Source: Siphonodentalium dalli
Taxonomy: Eukaryota; Mollusca; Scaphopoda; Gadilida; Siphonodentaliidae
Reading direction: 5' to 3'
NCBI GenBank assembly: GCA_032622095.1
Contig: CP136068.1
Location: forward strand, 128,783,989-128,847,988
DNA: 64,000 nt
Below are positions 1-12,400 of this stretch, piece by piece (within the stretch, counting starts at the first letter, position 1; every line of letters begins with the position of its first letter). The notes below the pieces were generated by a model, which was not told the origin of the DNA, made no database searches, and was given only the letters and a program-made list of their open reading frames with translations. Made by a program: the position numbers and the translations under genes.

Positions 1-169
1 ATGGGTAACTTTTCAGGATTTAGTCGGAAATATGGCTTGTTGCCATTCATCGGAAAGTTCTCGGGAGAGCTTTCCGATGAATGGCAACAAGCCATATTTC
101 CGACTAAATCCTGAAAAGTTACCCATAATTCTGCTGTGGTTAAGAAGTCGATTACTTAGAGCATTACTG
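1..169. mobile_element. Fold-back MITE, family D (copy 1, cut by window edge)
   Basis: Two long inverted arms, each carrying a GGTAACTTTTCAGGATTTAG-type sequence, meet at a short GC-rich centre around position 60. The right end reads GCATTACTG followed by TA, as in the complete copies at 8199, 52095 and 54386. Those copies show TA target duplications and CAGTAATGCCC termini, suggesting a Tc1/mariner-type non-autonomous element. The left end lies outside the window. It sits downstream of the stop codon of the hydrolase gene. Confidence 0.85.
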
Positions 170-291
170 TATTTCTCCATGTTCTTCTTGGTGGTGATGT
201 TTTAACAGACTTTTGTAATTTTTACACATTTACCCACCGAGAATGCCTTGGGGTCCCTTGAAGAGAACAGTGTTTGAAAATCATAAGAAAT

Positions 292-434
292 TTACAATTT
301 ACATTTGTACCCGTCTTTCTCAACGAACTGTAACAATTGGCAGAGTTCATTGATAATAACCTGTCGGTATTTTTCATGGAACTGTAGATGATGACCTCCG
401 TCCTTGAATATCAGACCTCTGGGATAGCTTCTCG
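292..434 (-). CDS. Hydrolase exon 6 (terminal)
   Basis: The acceptor TTTCAG precedes the exon, which starts in phase 1 and completes Ala382. It encodes RSYPRGLIFKDGGHH and ends ...DGYKCKL before TAA. GGHH at 394-397 supplies the expected C-terminal catalytic histidine. The exon is far (4.7 kb) from exon 5 and too short for a long-ORF scan. It was recognised by phase, splice site and motif. Confidence 0.85.
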
Positions 435-3400
435 CTGAAAGTAAATAAAATTGATAACCTTAAAGGTACTCAATCCGATTCGATGGTCCCCATATAATCA
501 GATTCCAACAACAACATTTTTTAGAAATCAGAATTGATTAATTGCTCAAAAATAATGCAAACCACTGTCAACTATAATATAAAATTGCCCAAAACGTGTT
601 ATTTATCAACATGTTGTTCAACAAAATTTGGCCTTATTATCAACACAAAGCCTCTTGATATTAGAGTTATCCATCTTCATCCGCAATTTGGTCTGTCGGC
701 TCATCCACAAATAAGTCTCAATGGTGAAAAATAATAGATTTCAAAAATCGATATCTAATAACTCACAGATTTGATAAGTAGGTTCCTCGACTCTATAATC
801 AAATATTTTTACCCCCGAATCCACTTAAATAGTAATTGAGGGCGCTTAATTGGATTAGCATCTTTAACCCTTGATAACGTATAATAACCTTAACCCTTCT
901 ATACGAACTACTCATTGGCGAGTACTGGTAGTTCCCTCAGGAAATGTTCAGATAATAAGTTCAACAAATGTCTGTTGAACTTATTATCTAAATATTTCCC
1001 ACCAATGAATATGAGTTCTTCTGCACTTGTATTATCATTTCAGCTGTCTGTCGTCTGCTCATATATCCTTAACATCCCTCCAAATGTTTAATAGACTATT
1101 CCCATGTATACTTTTATAACTGAGTGGGAGAATCTATTTACTAGAATTGTTATGATGCTGTTGGGGGGGTGGGGCAAACTGATTCTGTTAAGAAAATGTA
1201 CCGTTATTGTTCCTGGAGTTGTTGTTTTTGGCTATATATGAGCAATTTGAGAAAAAGCAAGTGAATATGTATGTATGAAACATTTCAAGAACATAACTAT
1301 TCAAAAACAAGAGCTGGGCTGTCACCCGGTACATACTCCTATGTGTCATACCTCCTAGTGTGGACAGGGTGGTGTGGCCATACCTATAACCCATCACTGA
1401 GATACTCAGGCAGACAGAAAAATATCAACATTTCCAGATGAAAAAGAATAACTCTAGAACGGAAAACCCGAATAAAACGATTGAAAACGGCATTGAATGT
1501 CATGATAGTAGTAAATATCCATACCAAATTTCATTGAGATGCGACAACTGGTGGTTGAGATATCTGCTCGGATGAATGGAGGTTTCGGAAGCTTGTAATC
1601 CAGTACACGTACATGTATACCAACCATTTCCTTCAGTTATGGGGGGTATAATAATTATTTCCAGTAAACATGTTTTGGAATGTTTTATACACACACATGT
1701 AATGGCTTTTCCTCGGTTCATCAAATTAATCAAAGACCGCATGAATGACCACTTTAGAAAAAATAACAGTACTTTTCTTAATGGCATCAGTTTGTATTAC
1801 CAACATCATAGTGATTCAGTAGGACCACTTAACAAGTGGTGAAACACGTGTTTAGGCGAATCTGTTGTGTCCATTATGTTCAAGTTGTGCATGGACGAGT
1901 TGCATTGAACTTGGAATATATACAACAAAACTAAAGGATTCATACAGCTGCCAGTCACATTGAATTGTTAGGCCCATTTTATACAAATTAGTGTTAACTC
2001 TATGGCTGCCGTTCAGCACCACAGACAGATTCCCCACTGCCAAGCATACAATACATGTATACAAGTGTATATGAGTAACATAGTGTTTCTCAAATATCGC
2101 TTGGAATAATCATATGTGATTAGACATAGGCAATGCAAGTTCATGGCCACTTATGCCACCACAATAGAGGTCATGTGATCTAGGTGGCCATCTTGGTTTA
2201 CACACTAATGGATATGTTTAATGCATATTCATCCGCATATGGGTATATATGGGTGCTATCAATGCATACATTGGTAATGCTCAATATTTGTTTCTCACTT
2301 TACCTTCATCAGTTGACATCTTTCAGGGAGGGACCCATACCCGGCTAAAATAAGTTATATATACCCACAATTCAATAGGTCACGTGACCGTGGTGGTTAC
2401 TATGAAATTTTGTGTGTGGTCACATATACCATGTACATGTACATACATGTATAAGTGCGGGTAATGCAGTAATATTTTAATATATCGTGTATATTGTCTT
2501 ATGTTTTAGGACTTAAAACTACATGTATATAGACATGTTGATATGTTGCAGCCACATTGGCCACCCGACATAACCTTGGTGGCTATCTTGGATATATATA
2601 TGATGCCAGTATAACCGTATATTTTTGTTATTTCCCGACTCGGGGAGAGCTTTACGATGAATGGCAACAATCCATATTTCCGACTAAATCCTGAAAAGTT
2701 ACCCATAATTCTGCTGTCGTTAAGAGGTCGATTACTTAGAGCATTACTGTATCATGCTGGGTAGGTTGCTGTATTTGACATTCAATTTATATTATTAGCT
2801 GGAGACACACACATGACCTATGAAAAGATCACGTGACCATGACATCACCAAGTGCCCTTATATAACGTTGCGCGTTATATAGTGTTATATACACAGAGAC
2901 TGCCTCTAAAGATTTATCTGCGCTATCTCACACATTTCCTCATGTTATATAGTTTGGAACTTATAAGCATGACAGGTATGTGCCCATCACTAGGACTCAT
3001 AAACATAACATTAGCTGGATGGCCATATTTACACCTCATGTATCCATATCCTGCTGGCAGCATGTACCCGATTTCAACTCAAGTCACTATCGGCACTGTA
3101 TGGGTAATTTGACTGTATTCGCGATCGGCAGCGAAAGAGTTAAAATTATTAAGTCCATTAAAGCTTTACTGGAGCAGGACATATAAAACCCATTTGCTTG
3201 TCAAAATTTCTCTTCTCGACCCACTGCATTTGGTGCCATACATGTCTGTGACTCGACCATATTTTATATGACGCAGTCCTTCCGACAAGTAAAATACAGC
3301 AAGAGCACTTTTTTATAACAATTCTGAAGATGGGTGTAATTGCAACCTTAATATAATTGTAAATTGGGTTTTTATCAAATAAAATGTCATTGTGGGAAAG

Positions 3401-6400
3401 ACCTATGTCCAGTTACACTTTCACATGCCCATAATTTAACTGAGATGGGAAAGGTTCTAAATATACCTTCAAATAGTTCAATATCAATGATCACAGTGAC
3501 CATAAACATTTTGTTAAGAGGGACGAGTGCGAATTTTAGCCGTAGAGTGTTTGCATCATTCCTGGATTGCCCTAGCTCAACCCATGTTGCGAACGTCGTC
3601 AAGTTTAGTGTGCCTGTCATTTGCAGAATGAGCTCCCCAGATGTGAATTTAGTGACGCTGCTATGGGAGACATGGACTCAGATTGAAGTTCCCAAATGGT
3701 GAATATTGTGATGTACACCCATTGGGAACCTCAATTATGCAATGTGTCATCTGCCAATTTGGGGATATAGAAAAACTAAACTAAAAAAGAAAGAGAATCT
3801 ATGTGAAGAAGTTTCTATATAAATTTGATAATAAAGAAACTTTCCAGAGAAGATGAGGCCTAAGCAGAATGAGGTCCCAGAGGGTGAATTTAGTGATTCT
3901 AGCCCGCTATGCGGGATAGCGTCACTAAATTCACTCTCTGGGGACCTCATTCTGCAAATGACAGGCACCTTATTCTCAGACCTGAACGTCGTATAAAACA
4001 GATCAAGTGCCACAGATGTGTTGACCGTTGAAACGCTACAGTATTGACTGACAAGATGTTTGACGAAATTTTGGAATAAATATATTTCAGGATATTGCTC
4101 TTTAATGTCCAAGATGGGGTAATCCAATATGATTTGCACACACTAATTATTTGGTCACAATTTATGCGCCAATGGGATGAATATGGCACAATTTATCTGC
4201 ATAAATCAATATTAGAATCAGAAAATAAAGAAAGAAAAAAACATTCAGTTAGTCAAAAGCAATGAAAGTGTTTGAAAAAGGCATTGTCAGTAAGTACGTA
4301 TTTAACAGGTTGGGCACACATCCAAAATGAACTAAACATAGCTTCTTTCTATCATAGCCTGATTGAGCACATATATTACATGCCTCTGTCGATTTTCTAC
4401 ACTAGCCGGAAAAAGCCAACACTACCATACACAACAGGTCTTAATGAAAACATCGTTAATTGCGCTTAAGTCATCTAGCTCAATCGGGCTATGATAAATG
4501 AAATGAGCGATATAGCTCATTTTTGATGTGTGTCTGACCTGTTTAAAGTTAAATCAGATTGTCTGGATGTTTGGTTTGAATATACAAGAAAGGAATGTTT
4601 ATTCCAACATTACAGTCAGAATCGCAATATCACATTTTCAGAAGATCTGCTGCAATATTTGGTGTAAAATCCTAACACAAATGCTGCAAATTGAAATTGA
4701 TGGTAAATCAAATAGATCTGTTCAGTTACTAGTATGCTTTATAGTGCCACTAGCTGAAACTGGCTCCCTTCACGAGCCTTTATTCAGTGTCAGAGATAAC
4801 TGCGGCCCCTGCACAAATTTTGTTTTAGATTGAGCTATTTGCTCAAATTAACAAACATTTTTATTTTTTTTTATTTTTTAATTTTTATAATTAAATTTGT
4901 TTAAATCATAATTTTTAAAAACAAACACATGTATAACCTCCACCAGTGTACCCCGAGTCACCAAATTTGGTTGAAATCGAACCAGCAGTCTGGGAGAAAA
5001 ATCCAGACAGACAAATGGACAGACAGGTCCTACTCTTTTATATCTCTAGATTACACATGTCAAGGCTGTATGTAGTGATGGTATATTGAACATGTCTGTA
5101 GTTAGGAATTTTACCTTCTTTTTCCGTCTTCTCCTCATCATACATATTGAAATGTTCTTCATCTAGCCCCAAAAATCTTGAATATTCTTCGATCATCCCA
5201 TGGTTTTTTGAAAGTATTGTGTCCTTTAACCCATAAAACAACACCCTGGGTGTTTTCATTGAATTAACAGCCATTAGATGACCAGGAACCTGTAGAATAA
5301 AGAAAAATAAATCAATTTGAACGCAAGCTGATAACTTAAAGATCTCCCATAGGGAGCCTTGCATATATATCTATAAGAGAATGCACTGGCTTACAAGGTC
5401 AAGGTAAATATTGTTAGGCCAATGTATTCTCTTATAGATGCTATGCGCTGAAATTCACAGTGCAAGTTGGCAAAATATCTGCCTATACGCACATGTCTTA
5501 GATATTAAATGCAAAACTAATTTTTTTCAAATGAACTGATTTTTCCGCTTAAATCAGCTTAAATAGTACCTACAAGTAGTCTGTGAACAAGATTTCTACA
5601 CCTAGATATACACTTATCCGATGACCTATACATATGTGAAAGGGTCACCCACTTGGAAAACGACAAATTGTTAAGAAATTATCAATGAGAGACACTCATT
5701 TTTAGGATTTACCCTATTTAAATGACGAAAACATGCACAAAAAACACTCAAAAGCTTGATGACTACCCTTCAAAATCCTGGTTGAACCTTCCGAATCCTC
5801 AAAGCGATTACGCCCAGCAACAACTAGCCAGACATAATTAATACATATAACTAGTGAAGGTAAACTGGACTCACCTCACCAAACTGAATGTTAGCTGCGA
5901 TTCGTATGAGGTCAATGCACTGCTTGATGCTCAAGCCATTAAGGGCTTTAAAATAGCCACTAAGTCTGCAACAGAGGACAAAGAGTCGAATGGGCATCCT
6001 CCAGAAAGGTTGATCCCACCAGCCACTCAGGAAAGTCATCAAACGATACGGCTCTATCTGTCTGAAACAGTTTAAATGAACATGGCTCATACATGTACAC
6101 TCCTATGCACAATTTCCATTGAAAATGTCATTAATTAAAAATGGTAATTTCACTGGTGAATTGTGTCATTTTTCCTTACGTCGATTACTGATCTAGACTG
6201 AATTTTCAATAGTTGATCTTTCTCCACATCGGGACTTCCATGCATTAATTCTGGGTGTTTTAATCATATCTGGAGAACCAAATTGATGCAGAAGTGTAAT
6301 AAATAGAGTAATCAATTAGTTCCGAGAATTACATTAAATAACTCACTCGAGGTGAGAGACATTTAGGTAAGCACTCATTTCTTACCAAATTCTCCCGCCT

Positions 6401-9400
6401 CTCGTGAACTATTTAATGAAATTCTCGGAACCAATTAATTACTCTCTATATAATTTGGTAAGAGGTACATGTACCATAAATATACAAAATATACATGTTC
6501 CTATGTGGAAGAATTACTAACAGATTTGTTGATATTGCACTGATAATATGCGTTTTATTTCTTATATTAATTTTTAGTCAGCTGCGCGTAAAAATTGCAA
6601 CTGCAGACCATGGGAAGAAATCTATAGCTGTCGTCACCCTGAATCATTACATAACTTTGATGATGAAAACAAAGAGAAAGCCGTGCATGAAGTTTTTAAA
6701 TAGTTTCATGTTAAGATAATGCAATTGAAATTTTCTGTACATTCCATTTCCAATTCCAGAATCCTGATAAATACAAATGGCACCATTTTTGTATAGGGGC
6801 CCATAGGGTGTGTTCGAGGTTGTAGTTTTTATGACTTCAATGCGTCTTTCTGGAACACATAATGCTCATAGAAAGGTAGTTCAGGTATTTATCATCCTAT
6901 TTCGATACCAAGAAATATTCAAAAGCCAATATTATTTGATGTATTTTGTAGTGCAAACCACCATTGTCTTTAACCCATTCTTTACTAAATACACATTGAC
7001 ACGCAGTTTCCTGATGAAATGTTCAGATAATAAGTTTATTGAAACGGCCTTATTATCTGAACATTACCCAAAAATGGACTGGAATGTTTATGCATTTCGC
7101 CAAGCTTGGGGTCATATACATGTATACATCAGTCCTTCCTATGAGGAAAACACAGTGAGAGTACTTATTTGCTCTTGCAATTCAGAAGACGGGTGTAATT
7201 GTGCCCGTAATATTATTGTAAGTTGGGTTTTTCTCAAACAAAAAGTCATTGTGGGATACACCTACATGTATGTCCAGTTACACTTTCACATGCCCTTAAT
7301 TTAACTGATATGGGAAAGGTTCTAAATAAACCTTCAAATACATGTAGTTCAATATTGAATTAACCCTTTGAGTGCCACGGGCCGATCTCATCGTCCCTAA
7401 TTTACGTTCTGTAAAATCGGCCCTAAAAAAAAAAAAAGAATTTTTTTATTTTTCGATTTTGTTTTTTTGGTTGAATTTTTTTTGAGTATGCTTAAGCATA
7501 CTCTAGGGCATGTTATAACTCAAAACTATCACCAAGTATTCATAGTAATAATTTTGATGCCCATGAAAAACGTAAGATTCCCTGGCCCTAAACCTACAAA
7601 ATAAGCCTGTTAAAGAATATAAAAAACAATTATTAAAATTGTAAAAAATTGTAAAAAATAATAACAAATGATGAAAAATTGTTAGGCCAATGCATTCTCT
7701 TATATATGAGAGGCGACCTATGGTCGACTCGCATATATAAGAGAATGCATTGGCACAGGGTATATGGGTTGATACAAAAAAATCGGACCTGGCACTGAAA
7801 GAGTTAACGATTACAGTGATCATGATTGCATGAACAATATGAGACGAGTGTGAATTTTAGCACCTGCGAATTGCGAGTGCAAACGGGTGCAAGAGCAATT
7901 ACTCCAGTCTCCTGGGAAGGAGAAAAAAATCATGTGACTTCTGGCAATGGTTGCGTAAAAGCAAGAAATCAACAATGTGATGAAAAGAAAAAGTTCTACT
8001 TCACAACTACCATTCAATTCCTATGTGATAATGAGAAATTTAATTATTATAAATAAATTGTTTCATTTTAGATGAATTTCGTTGCTTAGCTTTCATAACA
8101 TCAAATTGTCATTTGGCTTTGTGAGCTAGAATTCAGACAAGACAGCACTTGTCATGTCCCCTCCAAACAACTGATTTCAGCTCACTAGACCAGGCCTACA
8201 GTAATGCCCTAATTAATCGAATCTTTAATCACAGCAGAATTATGGGTAACTTTTCAGGATTTAGTCGGAAATATGGCTTGTTGCCATTCATCGGAAAGCT
8301 CTCGGGGAGAGCTTTCCGATGAATGGCAATAAGCCATATTTCCGACTAAATCCTGAAAAGTTACCCATAATTTTGCTGTGGTTAAAGAGTCGATTAATTA
8401 GAGCATTACTGTATATATGCAGACACGCTTCAAAAAGGGACATTTATATAGGGTCTACAACTACCTTGTCCATATGAACCCTCCTTTCTATTCAAGTTTC
8501 CGCTCATCGGTGTGCCTCTATCAGGCAAAACTTAAATATTACTATTAGGTCTGAAGGTGGCATACTTAATTATCGGCTTTATTGCACTGACATACACGTA
8601 TAACATTCAATATTATAAATACATTATTTAATAAATAATACCTGCGTAGTCAATGGCATAGAGATGGAGCGACAAACTCATGGACACCAGTGATTTCCAT
8701 AGTCCCCTTAATTTTAATAAACCGAATCTCGTAGTATTTAAGTTATATTTTGTATGTGCAGCAACTCGGAAGGGTACAGGAATGAAAAAATTCACAGAAT
8801 GTTGCCGCTTCGCATGTTGACGTAATCCAGTGAAAAATGTGACTGTGCTCACAGAAACATTTTTTGTATCATATGAACACACACCAGTAAATAGATATCT
8901 GCAATTCCATGGTGTTTACATATTTTCTCACGTTGGGGGTCGGTTCTTGGCTTTTGGCATCTGAGTTTGGTATAGTAGTGTGCTAAATTTAGATAACACT
9001 ATACCAGCCTAACCAGGGCTTAAAATCCATTGGAAGTGTTGAGAATCAAAATTGATTCTGACCATTTCATAGTTCAGAATTGAAAACAAACAATAGTGAT
9101 GTTTCTGGTAATACGCCCACCCCCAAGACCAGACCTCAGCCCCTACTAATTTTTTAAAATAAGCACCAAAACCAAAATAAAAAACTTTTTTATAGATCTC
9201 TGATCATATTAAAACAGTGCTGATCGTTGTCGATCTGCGTTATTTACACCAGAAGTCAGTGTTTTTAAGATGGCAGCGCCCTTTTGTATACGGCCCGGTT
9301 GAACCTGAGGTTGGTGCGGCAATGATGGCGCGATCGCTTTTGATTAAAAATAAAAATTCATTATCCATCCCAATACCTACTGTACAGTAATAAGCTCATT

Positions 9401-12400
9401 CAACCTCTGACATTGTGTCCTATATCATTTGTGCTGCCAGGGGCATATATGCAGAATGAATATATATACCATATATAGTCTTATAGGCCAAACAAAAAAA
9501 GAGGTTTGGTTCTCGGGCAATTTTTTTTTCAAATCAATGAGGGAGGGAGGGTTTTATTTTTATTTTTTTCTGCACATAGTAAGCATGGACAAATATACCT
9601 TCCTCTGTCTAGTAATAACCAGAAATGTAGAGGGAATTGTTATGCATATAAACTCATTTAATGTTATATAAAAATGACATTGTACTACCAGTGTACATGT
9701 ATGACTGGGATTACCTAACATTATATAATGCCCCTGACATTAACTACTGTTATTGTTGTCTAAAAAGCCTGCAATTCACTTTTAACACATTACATGTTAG
9801 AGCTCAATGCACACTAATATTCAACACATATCTACTATGGACATGTTTATAAAATCCCCACAAAAAAAAGAAGTTTTAATTTAAACAAAAACAAAAACAT
9901 TCGGAAGTTTTTTTTGTCCTAACATCAGGCATTGCAATAAAAAGCCCTAATGCTGCCCTTTTTATTCAATGCGGCGGGGCCTGAGAACCAAAACTTTTTT
10001 TTTTTGGCCATAGATTATTCCACAAAAACAAATTAAAAGAGAAACAAACTAATTTCCATATCGCATGCCTGCCCCTACTTTTACCCTATATATCTGTATC
10101 TGTAATGTTGTGCTGCAGCGGGAACATCACTATTTTATTATAAGTTATAGTTTTTTGTTTTTTTTTGAAGATTTAATAATGACGATAAGGTACATGTAGT
10201 CATGCAGATATGAAAACATTTCACCAGAACTTCGAAGGCCTTGGATTAAAGAAATGTTTGAGAAAGCATCAGGACTTAAAATATGATGAGACTGATTCCT
10301 GTAAAAGTAGCTGATTCACTGTAGAAATGCTATATTTTGATTCTCACAAATTTTATGGATTTTACGGTCTGAGCAAGTTACATTACACACCTGGTACCAT
10401 TCAACTACAGTATATAGGGTCTCATCAATTAGGAACTGGAAAATATATACATTATACTTACGTGAAGACCAAATGAGGACTCGGAGAGAGGAATGCCATG
10501 GCTTTGGTACATTCTCTGTTGAGAATAGATGGTAGTGCAACCATTGGATAACATCCACCACTGTGTCCAACCATAAGGTGAACTCTAATATAAAACATGT
10601 TGATCATATACATGTACACTATCAGATGCATGAAGCTTTCATATCATACACATGTGTATCAATGACATTCAGCATACACAAGCAAAACGTGGTAGTTCTT
10701 TTATAAAACCATTTGTATCCAATTGACCACAAGCAGCCAAAAGAGGAGAAATACATGTATGGTGCTGACCGTGCTGTATGTCAAAAATACAACAAATTTC
10801 CAACTATTAAATTACCGTACTGGTAGGAAAATCAAACAACAAGAACAATTTTAACCTATAAATGGTCTAAAATTTCCAACTAATAATCTAATATTGAGTC
10901 AGGCATGAAAATTCCAAGTGTTGAAAATTTTTACCAAAGTTTTGTAGCAGGGTGTCAGGGCCCCCACTTGTGTCACCACGTCCCTGAGGCAATCTAAATT
11001 CTAAATACTTACTGTTCAATACCCAGCGCTTGTAGGAATGCATTCAGAAGGAGAGCTCTGGATTCTGTTGATTGATTAAAGGCATCTTCAGAGTGTCTGG
11101 TCACAGCCGAAGTTTGACCATGACCTAGAAAACAATAAATACTGGTACATGTATTGACAATTATTTCATCTTAAAGCTATGCAAATCTGGGGGTCATTGC
11201 ACAACTTTTGTAGGAAGTTATGCTGTGGTGGAAAACAGGCAAAACAATCAAATAAGGTAAAAAAAAAAAACCTTTGTTTCCACTATTAGTTAAACCCGAA
11301 CGACCCCATTTTTAAAGGTACGGTTGGCCTTGGCGGTGGGTATCCTGTGAAAATATTTCCAACCGTCAAAAACCGCCACAAACAGAAAGAACGTCAAAAT
11401 GTAGACAGACTTTGTCCGTATACAAATAAGAAATATCGCATAAACAGTATGTTATTGTCATATGGTTGACCATTGTTATGTAAACAAAAGCATAAAAAGT
11501 TACTTTTCTGGTGTATGTTTATATTATGATGGTAAACATAAAGAGCGTTCTTTGTGGGTGAATTCCTGATATGGAACTAATAAAGAGCGTTTATGTCATT
11601 TGTGTGCGATTAGCCAGTAGCATTGTGCTGTCTTCTGTAACACAATCAGGCTCTTGCTTAGGTAAAATATAGTAGGTCTTTATGATAACATGCTGTTTAC
11701 GCGACGGTCATGGTATATATGAACGAAACTGTATGCGTTTTACTGTTTTTTTCTGTTTACGGTGATTGGAATAAATATGAATATTTTCGACAACTAAGGC
11801 CTCACGTGCCTTTAACCGCCATGTCTTCACATTTTATTGTGAATTCGGAACCCCCAATATAAGTCTATTAAAGTACTAGTATAAGTCTACAACAATTGTA
11901 TTTTGAGGAGTTAAATACTTGTGCATCATATTCATGTATAAACTTTGTAAAATGGGGTCATGTAGATGTAATTTAATTAATATTGTTCATGGTATAAATT
12001 CATGTTAAACTTGGAACATGGAACTTGAAGTGTATTCTCTATAAACATGTAAGAAAAATCTGTCATTGGTGAAAATGAAGCATGTATTTTCTAGAGCTGG
12101 GACGGTTACGGGTTTTTCGTGACCGGTTATGAACGGCAAAAAACCGCGATTAACCGGTTAACCGCATATTATAGGTACTATTATGGGTGGGTAAGCCCAG
12201 TATGCAGAACGGCGATGATTGTGATGCTCACTGACATGGTAAGTTTGAGAACGGCTCCTGACACATATTATGACTCACATAATCACATACCGGTACTGTA
12301 AAAACATATTTTTCGTGTTCAGTGACAACGTAGACCTATGTGTTCCTACATGTGGCCAAACACAAAGAACTGGCCTCTTGGTTATGTAAACACACATATT

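Noticed and set aside
9080-10140. TIR transposon suggested by CAATAGTGATGTT / AACATCACTATT
   Set aside because: The complementary match is about 12-13 bp only, with no matching flanking duplication and no second copy, so chance is likely in A/T-rich DNA.
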